64,000 nucleotides of DNA, from the NCBI GenBank assembly GCA_000499405.2, contig HG738137.1, positions 1,674,001 to 1,738,000 on the forward strand, read 5' to 3'. A model generated the notes under the pieces. The model searched no databases, was not told the origin of the DNA, and worked only from the letters and a program-made list of their open reading frames with translations. The DNA is from Onchocerca volvulus. Taxonomy: Eukaryota; Nematoda; Chromadorea; Rhabditida; Onchocercidae. Shown piece after piece: positions 1-14,560 of this stretch (position 1 is its first letter; every line of letters begins with the position of its first letter). The translations under genes were made by a program, and so were the position numbers.

Positions 1-326
1 GAAATCGGTGTGCAGTAAAAGTGATAAAATTCAATGTTCAACCATTACTTGTAATATCAATATCGGTAAATGCAACATATACAATAAATTAAGCATACCG
101 TATGTTCTATAAAATTAATAATAATTTGAGTGCTCATAATTTCTCCATCAATTAGCAATTCTATTTTTATGTAATAAATTAACACTCACTTCCGGAACGA
201 AAATAATTGCCTTTCGAAATGTGAATCTTAAATCATTGTAATAAGATTTAAACTTCTATTAATCAAAATGATTGGACATTTTTTTACTAAGAGAAATTTT
301 TTCTTTAATTTTATTTGTTCTTACAG

Positions 327-950
327 TATAAATTCTCGCGCTTTGGAATTTGATAATTCAAATGGAAGGATAATTTCTAAAAAAGATATTATTGTTACGA
401 AATAATCAAAGAAATGCACGATAGTGTTCTCTCAATTTATTCAAAAAGTTTCTTCTTTGATCACTTTATTTCGAGTTTTCCGCCACACGCGTTGGAATGA
501 TTTTTGTGTTCGAAAGCCTATTCTTTTTCCTAAGATGGAGGATTCTGATACCATTTTTGGGCTTTCTTATGAAACTCCTTTGTTGTCACAGGAGTATGTA
601 CCTTTCTTTATTAGCGCATGAGAATGTATTTGTGATTGGCGCATGATGAAACAGAGCTCTTTTTTTAAACTAATTGACTATGATAGACAAAAAATGATTT
701 CACAATCAAATAGAGCAAATACGCAATATTAAATTTAAAACAGAGGAATCGATTGTTCTCCCTTTTATGCTCAAATTTCAACGACATGATGAATATGTTA
801 TTGAACATCGATTTGCTGCATTCGACAATAGTGAGATGAGCACTGTAAGGTTGTTGTAAATGGCGAATGTAGACTATATTATCAAACTTAGCTTAAAACT
901 TGTTTTATTGATGCATTCGTGCAGATTGGGCAGAAAGGTTTGCTAAAATA
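327..950 (+). other. Unassembled plus-strand coding-like patches
   Basis: Three patches look more like coding exons than their surroundings. One begins after a TTCTTACAG acceptor at 327 and is open for about 25 codons. One runs about 426-595 and ends at a GTATGT donor. One runs 744-844 between an AAACAG acceptor and a GTAAGG donor and is open in one frame for 33 codons; a further acceptor at 923 leads to a short open frame ending in TAA near 950. The reading phases of the first two patches do not join cleanly to each other or to the third. I therefore cannot propose a protein and recognise no family. They may be the 3' end of a gene that begins left of the window, or chance. Confidence 0.2.
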
Positions 951-1806
951 ATCAGTCACACCGTTAAGAAAAAAATATGAAACATGTGGAGAATGAATGA
1001 ATTAATATAACTTATCTGATGGTTACTGCCATCACTGTCTTAATGTCTTAATTCAGTAGTACTTTCATTACGAATAAAATCCCAGTTTGCCCAATATGAT
1101 AAAGTATCATTTTTTTGAGTAATTCTTTTATCATTACAAAATTTTTATCATTCATCTAATAAGTTTAAAAATTTCTATTAAAAAAAAAAACGATTTTCAA
1201 GAAAGCGAAATTATTTTGATAAATACATTAAAAATATATAAGTATTGATGCATTTAAAAATGATAAAATTAACCAAAAGTATAAATCTATTTAAAATATG
1301 TAAAAGTAAATAAGATGTGCAGAAAAATGCAACGAATATTAATAAGATTTCTAAAAACAAGTTGTCCGGTGCTGGAGTGAATCAAGTTTTCTAGGTTCTT
1401 TCTTTTCAATACATATATAAATGCAATTAAATTTCCATAATTAAATTCAATTTAAGCTCATTAGCAGTTTTTGCACTTTAATTTTTAAGTATTTTCCTCA
1501 AGAAAGTACATTTTTCTGAAAATCCCCGAAATTTAATTCGATGAAAGTGATATCGTGATGATAAAAACAAAGACGAAATCATAATTTGAAAGTTTTTTTT
1601 AGATCATATTTCAGAACTGGCATTAAACTATGAAGGAAGAAAAGTTCTTTTTTTTTTTCAATTTTCCAATTTTTTTTTGACAAAAATTCAATCTTTTTCT
1701 TTTCTTTTTTTAAAATTTTCCATGACTTATTTATTCTTCTAGTGATACAATGAGATCAATAAAAATGCATAGAAAATGCAAGCATATCGAAATCACAAAT
1801 AATTCT
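951..1806. other. Gene-free AT-rich stretch
   Basis: No open frame with coding character was seen. The stretch is dominated by A and T runs. Part of it is probably the 3' untranslated region and downstream flank of the minus-strand transporter whose stop codon is at 1807-1809. Confidence 0.5.
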
Positions 1807-4800
1807 TTACAAATGGATAGTATTATTGGTGGTCATTGTAGTTCCATCATTATCAGCTGCATTATCAGTGATAATGACCGCCGGTTTGTCACATAGCGTT
1901 GTCGATGGCATTTTTGGTAATACCCAGGAACGTTTAGCGGTTCGTTGCGGTTTTATCGAAAATTGCCAACGCTAAATTATTTTTATGCATTCAGATATAA
2001 TTATATAATATTTGAAAGTTAAAAAAAATTTGATTGAAAAAGACAAAATTTGATTTAAAATTAAATAACTGAAATTAGAATCTTAAGCCAATAATATTGT
2101 TTGAATTAGGGTATAATTATTAAAATATAATATCAAATTGTTATATATAAGAGTTCAAAATTTTATTTTTCTAAATTTAACTTTTCAAATTAAAAAAAAA
2201 CTTTTTTTTTGCTCTAAATTTAAATTTTTTAAAAAAATTTTAAACAAAAGTTCAAAATTTTAATCCGAGCGTACGATCAAAGAATGTTTTTTAAGAACTG
2301 ATGGAAAAAAAAAAGTAATACTCAGTCTGTTTTTCGGATCAGATAAATTTAATTGATTATGGGCAATATGATTATAGGCTACATTTTTTTTTTTTTCGCT
2401 TCAATCTTTCAGAAATTTTTTTCATATTAAATTTTGACAAAATTTCGTGTGATAATTATATTATAAGTATTATAAGAGTCTATTTGATTACAATTTTTAA
2501 AATGTAATTCAAAAGTTCTAATAAAAATGCACAAAATTTTCAAATTCTACTTCTTTCAAGGTTCCTTTAGCAACGCCTAGGTAATAATAGATTGCAAAAA
2601 TTGGAATGCTAAGAACTGATGTTAGACGTAAGAACCATCCAAGGTAAACACTCCATTGCGGATACGTATATGATCCAATGGTCATTGGTTCCAATGATGT
2701 CTTATAAATGGTCAAAAAGAATATCATCTAAAAAAAAAAAGAAAAAAAAAATGCTTTATACTGTAAATTAGTTTTTTCATATTGCAAATATGAATTATAA
2801 AAACTTGTTTTGAACAATATTAATAACTTTTACTAAAAATTAAAGCAAAAATGGTTGTTATTAATTGACTAGCTTTGATCATTTAAAATTTTCTAGGCTT
2901 ATTACAAAAAAAAAAAGTTTACAGCCATAAAGATTGGACAACATGTCCAACAAAATCTCCAATATAGTCCAGGATAAAAGCCAAGCATTTTTTGGATATC
3001 TTGACTGAATTGTCCTATTCCATAAAACCAACAAACAGCAATCATTTCACACATTACAATAAATAATACCGATAATGAAACACCGTATTCATCGAGAAAA
3101 GGTATGACATATTTACCACCCTTAAATGTGGAATTTTTCTGATAGATTACAGATTTATTAAGATTATATGTACTAATTCAAATGATTTTTGGAAAAATTT
3201 CAATATATGTGAAATATTAATTAGTTTTTAAAACCAATAATAATGACAAAAATAAAATGGATATTATTATTTTTAAGTGTTGTTGTTTGTTTCCATTATA
3301 ATTATTAAACAAGATTATCATATCTTTATCAACTGATTAAATAATACCAAAAAGATAAGATCTATTGCTTACATAAGTAACGCCTGGAAGACTACCAAAA
3401 TAATAGGCAACGATTACGACACCTACGAATATTTTACGTCTCTGTGGTAGCACTTTCGAATATTCATCACAAAATCCCGTAATCAATGCTTCAATGCCAC
3501 TGAACTGAAAAAAACTGTTTTTGTTAAAAATCAAAAATTGCTAAAATTTTTTCTAAAAAATTCATATCACATATTTTCTTGTGGTAATGTATTTTTTAAT
3601 CTTAAAATATGAATAATTTTTGAATTTGCTTCTTTTAGAAGAAATCTTAATTAACTTTATTTTAAAAACAAGTAATAACAGATCAAATTTTAATAATTCC
3701 ATTATTAAACCAATCAATCGCCTATCACTATAAAATATGAATAAATGCTTGAAGTAATAATACTTACCGTACTATCGATGCCAAGTGTAATTAACATGAC
3801 AAAAAATACGAAAGACCAAAAATTTGCATATGACATCGTAGCAATTGCTTGTGGATAAACGATAAATATGAGATTAGCATCATTATCGCCAACCACTTCA
3901 CTAACCGGTAAGTTTGTTAAAGTTGACATATAGCCAAGAGTTGAAAATATTACAAAACCAGCAAAAAATGAAGTAGCACAATTGATAATCGATGTTACTA
4001 ATGCATCCCTGGCATGTAAAATGATATATGATGTAAATGATATTTTAAAAATTAAATATATTTATGGAAACGATTGTAACAGTTTATGTGACATGCATAT
4101 TTATGAATCAGAACAATTTTTAAGCTATATATCTTATAAGTTATCCGAAAAATTTTTTCAGTTTTTTCATTTTCCATGTATCTAGAATTTCCTATTTTTT
4201 GCTAAATCGATGCGATGCATTCGAAACTAAATTAGAAACTTCTATTTCAGTTTGTTCTCAATCTGTATGTTGGAAAATTACACAAAGAGTTTCATGAAAA
4301 AAATGGAATTGATGAAAATTAAAAAAAAAAAAAGAAAAAGAAATACCGATAACAGTTATTTCGAAAATCATTGTAACTACTTAATGCAAGTAATACGCCA
4401 AATCCAGGACCAAGTGAAAAGAAAATTTGCGTCGCAGCTGCTGTCCAGACTTCAATATCAAGAAGCATTGCAAAATTTGGCATCAAATAATAGTAAATTC
4501 CGGTTGATGCACCAGGTAAAGTTATTCCACGTATGAAGAGTACTGATAAGATTAGGTATGGAGCAGTAGCTGTTATCCATACAAACTAGAAATATGAAAA
4601 GTCAAAAAAATAAAAAAAAAAAAAAGAGATTGAAACATTTTTTATATATTTTTTGAAATTAATTTAAACTATATAAGAGTAGAATTGTTTAACTCATATT
4701 TAAAATTTTATAAAACTTTAGCAATTAAGCATTGATTGATAAACAATAGATTTATCATTTTATTATCTAAATCAATAATTTGACTATCTTGACATGCTAG

Positions 4801-7800
4801 ATGTTTTCGGTATCTTAAATAATCTATAGTTTAAAACTTCTTTTTGGAAATTATGCTAATTCATTTCTGATTTTTTTACAAATTGCAAAAAATTAATAGA
4901 GTTTACTAATGGGGTGTGAAAAAATCAATTGATTATCTTAGTACTAAATACTACAACCTATTCTGTGAATGTAGATTTTTTTTTAGATCTTTAAGATACG
5001 GTAGCTTTTCAGGATTTATAATTCCTGAACAAAAACTATAAGTGACATACTTTCCCGCTGCTTCGCGGTCCTTCCCAAAGCGCAAAATAGACAAGAACGA
5101 AAACAATGGTGAGACATAAAGCCAATGATGGTTTGATATCTCCGAGATCATCAAAACCACTGGAATAATTCTCTTCCAGCACATTAAATCTAAAAAAAAA
5201 AAAAAATTTCGGTTTTTTATTTCAATACTTGTGATATAATTAAAAATATTAAAATCGAATTACATATAGATTTCCTGCTGAAAGAAAGTTCATACTATTT
5301 ATCATAAATCAAATTTTTTATTTTAATTTAATTTCAGCTAGGTTCTCGAATACCTAGTCTGTCTAGTTTTATCAAGATGAAACGTAAACCAGTATGATAT
5401 TAATTTAGATTCGAAATTACCAAAAATAAAGTTTGCTATATTACAAAATTATTCAATCATTACAAATTATGAGGTTTGTTCAATTTTATTATTATATAAA
5501 ATCATGTATATTTGTTAAAAATTTATGAAATCAAGCAACAATATAATGCAAATTTTAATTCTCGATAAAAGAATTATGAAAATTATCGGGAAAATCACAA
5601 TAATTTTAGAATAAATATGTTTAAATAATCAGAATAATACATTGTAAGAAATTTTTCTTTCACGATTCATCATTTACAATGAATGTTGAATTGTGATATC
5701 TAATTCTCATCTTTGTCTTCGATTCCCAGCTTTATCTTCAACAGTAAATAAGGGAAATTAATTCAAATAATGTAATAGATTTTCCAACTTTATCATTCAT
5801 AATAAAAAATCGTAGACTCATTTAAATGATACGGTCTTATAATCATGCCTAAAATATTGAAAACAACTCCACTAAAAAAAAAAAATGTTCTTTTATAATG
5901 GAATTGTTTTCTCTAAACCTGTGTAATCAATTTTATCCTGCAGTTCTTCTTTCATTATTTTTTTACCATTAATACCCGATTTCAATACTTGTATAACTTT
6001 GGTGAACAACTGGAGAAACCGGATGTTTCAATTCAACTTCAATTCTTCATCAAATTTTTGTCAATTCCCAACTCCAAATAAACTTCAAATGAATTCCCCC
6101 TACTACGTATAAAGCAAAAAATATTCAAGCTATCGATTGTACCTTTGATATTCATCTATAAATTGTACTGTAATATAGTTGTGGCAATAAACTACATCAT
6201 AATTTTGAAAAAAAAAAAGAAAAAAATTGCAATAGAAATTATGGCAGAGTGTTTTCATATTTTTTAAATACGATTTTAACTGAAACCAACAGGAAGAATT
6301 CCTCCGAAGGTGTCCTTAATTTTTCATTCAAATTATTGCTTTGATGAATTGCAATGGAACCATTGGAACCATTTAGACTAATTGCACATAACGGTGTATT
6401 CCATGGATTGTTACAGGTTTTCCATGGTACTTCCGACTATAAGATGGCATTAAAATAATAATTTGTAGTAAAAGACGAAATGATAACTAACAATAATGAA
6501 TGACAATTGAACTTAAAAAGTTAAAATGAATAAGCATGGTTGGAAAATTATTGATATAATTTTTTTTTTTCTTTTTTTTTTGCTCCTTTAACAATAAATA
6601 ATAGTGCTATTGATTGGTAGTTTTATAGCATTAAAAGAAAGCTTTTTCAATTTATTCAAAAAAAGCTTAGCTTAATTAATATTATTACTTAAAAAAAAAT
6701 TTTTTTTCTATTTATTGTAAAAATAGAAATTTCGAAAAATAGTTTTCCGATTTTATAAAAATTTTTTGGAAATTTTTACCTGTAAAGAATAGTATAAGAA
6801 GTATACAGCATGCGCAATAATAGCATTATAGAAACAGGCAATAAAAGTGCATATAAAACATATGCCATAACCGATACCTATGATAAATTATTTCTTTTTT
6901 CGAATTAATTTAACTAGAATAGATAAAATTAAAATTAGTTGATAATACTTTGATAATTAAGGAATATTTGTTTAATTCAAAAGTCACAATTAGATTTTAT
7001 TAGAGATTTAATATTTTGCTGAAAAAGAAAAATTTATGAATACAACAATAAAATAATTAAGAAAGCATAAAAATTAAATTTTTATGAAAGCAAAAATTTT
7101 TCGAAATAATTTCACCCTTAAACATTGGACAAATTTTTTTCCAAATACTTATACAACCAGAACGATGGAATTGTCCAAGAACTAATTCCATATAAAACAT
7201 TGGTAAGCCACCAATACAGAGCATAACCAAATATGGTATTAAAAATGCGCCTAAAATACTAATTATTTGATTAATTGATTAATTTAGTTGATTGATTATA
7301 TTTCTCTTAAAAATAATTCAATTAGAATTAAATTGCTGTTAACTTTTATCATTTTTTCATTTATTCAGTGCTAATTTATCGTAATAATCTTGACTTATTA
7401 AATAAATTAAATATCTTACATAGCAAACAATTAAATCTTCATATTATCTCAAATTTCAATATAAACTTTCAAATAAATTTAAATGATTTGCATTTTCATC
7501 TATGAATTTGCATGAATTTAAATGATTTTAAAGAATTACGAGAATAAAAAAGTTATTTTAAATATTCCTGAAATTTTAGTATTTCCATTTGTCAATCAGT
7601 GGGAAATATTTGATCGTTTCAAAATTAATGCCAAAAATTACCTTTTCAAAATTGCAATTTGTAAAGAGAGACAAAGAGAGGGAAAGGAAAATAATTAATT
7701 AAAATAATTATCAATTATATTGAAAATAACTACCGCCGCCATATTTGTAACAGATATATGGAAATCGCCATATATTGCCAAGATCAACCGCATAACCGAC

Positions 7801-8644
7801 TACTGATAGCAAAAATTCAATTTTACTAGCCCATTTGTCACGCAGCAATGATGGCACTGATGAGGATTGAGACGTCAAAATAGTTGGCAGTGAAAGTCGT
7901 GATTGAATTGCTGGAGATAAAGTAACTAAAGATGAGCATATTTTGAAAATATGGCAATATTTCAACTTGTTTTTCAACAAATAATTTTATTTATTTTATT
8001 TTGAGAAATTTTGAAAAATTTTTAAGTAAATTAGAATTTGATAATTTTAGTAAAAAATATAATTTAATAAAATGCATCTATTACATAGCCTTATAATTAA
8101 TATTTATTAACGATTCATTCATATTTTAAAGTTCTACATTGATAAGATATCAATGATAAAGTTTGTGTCCTTTTCTAAAAAAAAAAAAATCATACTTGTA
8201 AATTTAAAATTGAATTATTTGTTAGCAAACCTGTATCAATGGTACTTGTAGTTTTAGCATCTTCAAATGATGCAATGCTTATCGTTGATATTTTTGTTAT
8301 ATTATCGGATTGGTGTTGTTGATTTATTGAAAAATAATTCTTAGCTGAAACATATATATAATTTGAAAAAATTTTTTAAAACAAATATGAAAGTTTTTAT
8401 ATTGCAAAATAAAATTGTTCATAAATTTTATTTCATGAAAAATTGGAAACTTTTTCTTAAATTTCTTTTTATCGAAATGGTCATTTATTGATTATATAAT
8501 TTCTTTTTTTTTTAAATCATTATTCTTACATTTTGCTTCATTTAAGATCATTTTTAATGGAGTTTCACCACCATCATCCGGATGGACATCAATACTGAGC
8601 ATATGAGGTATTGCTTCTTTAACTGTTTTACTGTGTTCGGTCAT
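1807..8644 (-). CDS. mod-5: Sodium-dependent monoamine (serotonin) transporter, SLC6 family
   Basis: Thirteen exons join with consistent phase: 8644-8530, 8344-8231, 7925-7734, 7250-7116, 6877-6780, 6436-6291, 5189-5051, 4585-4347, 4008-3768, 3504-3373, 3120-2923, 2727-2551 and 1971-1807. They give 696 residues, against about 670 for C. elegans MOD-5 as I recall it. TM1 reads [19 protein letters not shown], with the amine-binding Asp at about residue 124 that marks monoamine transporters. The next exon has the SERT-like [15 protein letters not shown], where dopamine transporters have a different sequence. The large extracellular loop has a Cys pair and NGS sequons, and the TM6 region reads [13 protein letters not shown]. 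The family imports serotonin with Na+ and Cl- across the neuronal plasma membrane. A TAG lies in frame just before the start ATG, directly after a TTTAG acceptor, so trans-splicing or an upstream exon is possible. Dopamine or tyramine transport is the main alternative. Confidence 0.88.
2518..2550 (-). other. Alternative C-terminal extension of the transporter (intron read-through)
   Basis: If the GTAGAA donor after residue 641 is not used, translation continues 10 codons into the intron and stops at TAG 2518-2520. This gives a 652-residue form without the 54-residue tail encoded at 1807-1971. Both forms keep all twelve predicted membrane segments. Which form is made cannot be told from DNA alone. 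Confidence 0.4.
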
Positions 8645-9690
8645 GGCTTTAAGCTAAATGTTAAGATAATCGCATTTTGTTAAGGTAACTAAATTAATTA
8701 ATATACAAATAATAATCAGAAATAGGTAATTATCTTTTTAAAAAATATTTATGATAATTAAATAAAAGAAAAATTAGAGAAAATAATTCGCAATCGATGA
8801 TTTTACATCAATTTATTATGTTGACAACAAACAGCAATTAATTACCTAGTTTGATTAATTGTGATTAGCTATGAAATCTTTGCTCTATTATTTGTTTTTA
8901 ATTGCAAAACAGCATTTTAAAATTTTATGACTCACCGGAAAAAATCAATTCAAGTTTGATAAAATTTGATAAAAAGATAGCAAAATTTCTCATGATCGTT
9001 GACTATATGAATTGTTTAACGAAAAAAAAAAAAATTCTTTTTTTCTCCATTAAATTACATTATATTATATTAATTATGTTAATTTAAATTCATTATCATT
9101 TTATTATTGCTCATGGTAAAATTATGCTTGTAACAAACAACGATAATTATAATTATGATGATTATAATGATTTTATAGAAGATAATGATTAATAATTGCA
9201 ATATTTATTTTCAATCTATGCGGCAAGAATATTGAGTTCATTAAATTTTTTCATTTTTTTTTTTATTCTCTTCATTGTGATTTAGAATAAGCTAATTCTA
9301 ATTATTTTCAAAATGAATATTCAAGAAATCGCAATAATAATTAAAGCAATTCATAACTAATTTCTTTGTTTTAGCTATAAAATGGGCATTAAATTCGAAA
9401 TTGATAATAATTTAGGATATTTGATGATTGAACAATACTATAAATTATTTCAAAGTAAATAATAAAAGTTTTCTTTAAGCAATAATTCAAAAAAAAAAAG
9501 CTAAATTTTTGTTTCATAAGTAAGCTTAAAAATCAAGAAAGAATGGGGAAAAATATTTTTATCAATAAGTGAAGATCATTTTATCACTTACAATTTTATT
9601 AAGACGAACGATTAATCGATAAATTTTGGAAAATTAAAATGATTGATCTATATTACTATTTTCGAATATAAGTATTGAAAAGAAAATTAC

Positions 9691-9768
9691 CTGAGATCCT
9701 GAAATTAATATTTCTTTTCCAGCAATAATAAGAATACAAAGATTAGCTGAGATTACAAGTGAAACTTT
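9691..9768 (-). other. Candidate upstream coding exon of the transporter
   Basis: A 26-codon hydrophobic open frame is bounded by an ATTCAG acceptor and a CAG/GTAATT donor. Spliced in phase 0 to the acceptor just before the transporter ATG (TTTAG, then CTT AAA GCC ATG), it reads through into the transporter frame. It would add a hydrophobic segment before the predicted cytoplasmic N-terminus, which is odd for SLC6 proteins. It may be an alternative 5' exon or a coincidence. Confidence 0.25.
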
Positions 9769-12700
9769 CTGAATACAAAAAGCGATTAATTATGTTTAAT
9801 TAATTATGTATTTTTTATTAATTAATTTTTTATTTTTGTTAAATCGAAAATATTTGTCCGTTAAAATGATATTTAAATTGTCATAATCGTATTTGGAAAA
9901 GCAGTAAATATTATCCAAAACTGGCTAACAATAAATGCAAGTGTTAAGAGATATTCTTCGTCTTATCAAATTTAAACTTTAAACATGAAATTAGAAAGTT
10001 AAATATTTTTAGCAGTATTTTCGTAACAAATTTTAAATTCAACAACTGCTGATAGACAGAAGCAAAAGAAAATAAATGTTCCTTAGATTTAAGACAAACG
10101 AATCGTTTGATTAGATTTTTTAAAAAATCTTTTTTCGAATTTCATTTTTCAAATTTATCAACTTAAATGTAATCGATTATAAAATTTATTAGATATCATA
10201 TTATCACTTTTTCAAAAGTATAGTTTTTTCTCTTCGAAAATTTTTGAAAACAAAACAATAAATAATAATAAAAATATGTGCAACAAATTTATCGATCAAA
10301 ATTCGTAGCTTAAAGTAAATTAATTATTCATCCAATATTGTGTCATTCCATTGAAAAGATTTACTTTTACAGGTATGTTAACAAAATTAGGTAATGAGAA
10401 AAAAATTTGCAGAGAAAAGGAAAATATATACATAGGAATAGAAAGAAATTGAGAATTTTTGTAAGAAAAAAGTTGGTTGCAACAAAATGATTTATTCTTT
10501 CTTCTTACTTTTTTTTTCGTTCATTTTTTTGGGTAGCAAAGCTTAGAGATGATAATAAATGATCTGAATTCTATATAGTGATAAGGCTTAATCTACAGCA
10601 AATGAAAAATGCTATATCTTTTATTCTTTATTTATTTCTTTATTTTTTTTATTTTTTTTTTCCAAATGAAAGAAAATACAAATGGGATTCGAAGACTTGA
10701 TGAAATATTTGCAGAAATTATTGCAAATAATGATATTAGCAGCGAAAAAAGAAAGAAAGATAAAAATTTATTCTGTGAATTAACTTTCATTCTATTTGTT
10801 ATGAATTATTATTTTTAGTTTTGATTTTCAAATTTGGACATTAAATTTCGGTAATTATATTTCGATAATGCACACTCATTTCGAATGATCGATTGATGCA
10901 ACGATAAACTAAACTTGAAATTGAAGTTATTCTTCCTATCTTATGTAGTGATAAGGCTTAACAAAATATATATTCCTATGTATGTTTGGCAGAAATTTTA
11001 TTTATCCAAAAATACAACGAATTTTTTCGCTTTTTCTTTTAAAAATAAAACTAATTAATTGTAAATTAAATTGAGATATTAATTAGTAATAAATATGAAT
11101 TTGTTTTCAAAAGCCATGACTGAATAATTATCTTCTGGCAAAATTTCATTTTTTGCTATCCACCTATAAAAATTTGATAATTAAACTAACGAGAACATTG
11201 AAATGCGAATCAGCAAAATTATGAGAAAAGAATTTTGAATAGATTTTTACCTTGACCAATTTTCTGTAATTCTAATTTTAGTGCTGCAAAAATAAATCAA
11301 AGTTTTCAGTTTTTTTAAATCAAAGTTTTTAGTTTTTTTTTCCAAAATTTTAGTGCTGTAAAAATAAATCAATCAAAACTTTCATCAAATTTCAGCATCC
11401 AATTTTATTCCTTATTCAATATATTCGCATTAATGAAAAAGAACTGAAAAAAATCATCAGAATCTAATATAATGAAAAATTTGCATTAAAAATAATAACC
11501 ATGTTTGAAATGATGTCAAATAAGATCTGAATCTAAGAATCGAAAAAAAAAAACCTGAAAGTTGAAAAATATTGAGCAATTTGAAAAATTCTGCAAAATA
11601 TATTTATCCTATTATATTTATTATTATAATATTATATTATATTGTAATATTATATTACATTATTATTATTATATTATATATGTTATTATTATATTATATA
11701 CTATATTATGTTATAATATTATAGTATTATAATTTATTATTATATTATATTCTATTAAAATATATTTATTTTATTCTATTTAGGAAATGAATTTCGATTA
11801 AATTTCTGTTTTCCAGTTTCCAAGTTTTTGATTTTTATTTGCATAAACATATGGCTTCAGGCACATTTTGCTTAAATGGTTTCTCTGATTGGCTACTTTG
11901 GTTGATCAGCTTATCAAGGCTCATTTTTTAAATTCCAAGTATAACTAAATAATTCTGATTAAAAAGACCAATTAAATTATTCGATCGATCTTGAATTGTT
12001 GATATCAACAATAATACTCGAAATTCTTATATTGAATTCTCAGAATATTCAATCAAAATTAAGTTTATATATCTTAATATTTTGGGGAAGCTTCACAATT
12101 TTACAATCATCTAAAAAAATCGAAAATCATCTGAAAAATCATGTATTATTAAAAACTGTTTCTCTTGAATGTCTACAATTAATTATTCTCGATGTTTTGC
12201 AAATTTTTCGTTTAGATCCTTTTCACAATTAATTACTCCCTCAGTTCATTGCACTTCGGTGACAAATAAAGTTCATTCTATCATTTATGAAATTTAGAAA
12301 ATTCTAGAAAATAAAACAAAGTAGAGATACTTTACAACAGGAATCTTAATTAGATTTCATTATTATATTAAAGATTATAATTATTAAATTAGGAGTATTT
12401 GACATTTCATTAATTAATAATAATGTCACGTTTTATCGTTTTATTTTTGGTTTCTTACAATTACTATGAATGCCTTAATAAAGATTTGGAATGAATTGTC
12501 ATTTGCAACTTTAATAAAAACATAAAATTAAAGAATTAATTTTTTATTGAATTCATTACTTCGTAAAATTTTTATGAAACAAAAGCACAAATATTATAAA
12601 GATCAAGTAAAACAAATGTTAGTGAAATGATACTAGAAAAGGTACTTCTTTTTTTAACACTTTTTTTTTTTACAAAATATCATGAATGAATCAAAATTTA

Positions 12701-14477
12701 ATTCTTCAAACTAATTCTCAAAATTTCGCAAAAAAAAAAAAAAACTTGCATATATATAAGAAAAAAATTAAAGATGTTAGAGTTAACGATAAAGGATTGG
12801 TAGAAATTAATGAAAAATTGACGCTTTTTTGTTAATTGCAACATGAATTTCTAGTTTATAATTTTATAAATGAATAAATTTGTTCGAAATATAAGATATA
12901 AAAACAGAAAAAAAAGACAATTGTCGTTCAGAAGAAATATATACAATAAAATGTTGAGCTTTTTTCAAAGTTATTTCAAGCAAAATAAACCACTTCTGAA
13001 ACATTTTCCAGGAATGCATACTTTATTCAAGAAGCTCAAAGTTAGCAGATTTCAGGATTATTTTGCATATTTAATTCGTTTCCAGTATTCAAATTCCTTT
13101 TTAACTTTCTCATCTTCGTTTTCATCAAAATAAAAATGCAAAATACATTGCATTGTATATGCATACAATATGATGTTATAAAACAATATTTTAATGAAAA
13201 AATGAATAAATCAATAAGGAAATAATATTTTGTTCATTAATTCTTTTTATTCTCAATTTTAATGTAAAACATTTTATTATTTAATACGTTAATGTTAATG
13301 TAAATCAAACCATTGGTGTATGATTAATATTAATGGAAATTAATTATTACTTCCAAAAAAAAAAAAAAAATAATACATTTATCTGACCGAAGAATATTAG
13401 TATTATATGCTCTAAGTGGTCAATTTGCGAATTATGAACTGAGCATGAATTTAAGTATTTATTTAAAATTTATCTCTTCAACTATAATATCATCTTTCAT
13501 TTTTACATTTTGTGCAAGAAAAAAAAAACGAATAATTTTCAAGAATTTATATATTATGCAAAGATTTTGTCATTTCTGTTATATGAAATCTTTACATAAT
13601 GCATCTTTAACATTAAGCCTTAATTAGATATCTTTCCTGTAATTTAAGATTTGAACCATGTCACATGGATGAACAATAATATTATTAGTAAATGGTACTG
13701 TAAAAATAATTTTGCAAAATATATTTGTATAATTTCTTCAAAAAAAATGCGAAAAAATCATGGAAAAATCAAAGAAATCATCAATAAACAAAAAAGGAAA
13801 TCAAAAAATAGATTTTTATTAAAATTCAGATAAATTTTTAAGATCAAGATTTTGTTAGATTAAGATTCTTTCTTAAGATAAGATCGAAATTTTTTTTTCC
13901 ATTGATTCTAATTCATTTTAATTCGTAAACATGATAATAGTATTGAGTAGTAAGTAATTTTCGATCTAATTGTATTTTCAGTATTTTTTATTTATTTTAG
14001 TTTAATCATTACCTAGTGTAAAGTATTTTTCAATTGAACTCATATCTTTTTGCATATTCTATCTTTTTCATTTTTGTTGAAAACAATTTAAATCAAAAAA
14101 TCAGGTGAAATGAAATTTTTATTTAATTTTAAAGAAGTAGCAGCATTCTGTTCACATTAGTCAATTATTTTACTTAATTAGTTAATTCTAACTTAAAATT
14201 AATAAAAAAACAAATTTATTTTAAAAAAAAAAAGTCTTTTGAATTATTCGACAAAAACCTTTCCAAAAAAATGTAATTAAATAGAAACAACAATCAGGAA
14301 ATCACTACTCTCAATCCTGAGGTATATTTTACTTTGCTTTGAACTGAAAGAAATCTGACCTTTTCGTTTTCAAATGTTTTTCTTTTTTTTTTTTTAATTT
14401 CCAAAATTCTCAAAAAATTGCTTAATTCATTTCAAACATATACTAATAATAAAATTTTCAAAATTTTTTGGAACAGA

Positions 14478-14560
14478 AATATAACTTCACTCCATTATTA
14501 CTGTATTTTCAATGTAACTTTACTCCAGCATTACTGAAACTTGAATGTAACTTTATTTTA
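14478..14560 (+). repeat. Degenerate 33-bp tandem repeat, about 2.5 copies
   Basis: Copies start at 14478, 14511 and 14544, each opening with AATRTAACTT followed by a CACTCC or TACTCC block and ATTACTG. Spacing is 33 bp in both steps. It lies in intergenic DNA. Confidence 0.6.

Noticed and set aside
4252..4536. 94-codon plus-strand open frame
   Set aside because: Antisense to the transporter exon that encodes the conserved [13 protein letters not shown] segment.
10609..10818. Phe/Lys-rich 69-codon plus frame
   Set aside because: Low-complexity composition expected from AT-rich intergenic DNA; no splice support.
12870..13133. 87-codon plus frame rich in Lys, Phe and Ser
   Set aside because: No known motif, no splice signals that extend it, and composition matches random AT-rich sequence.
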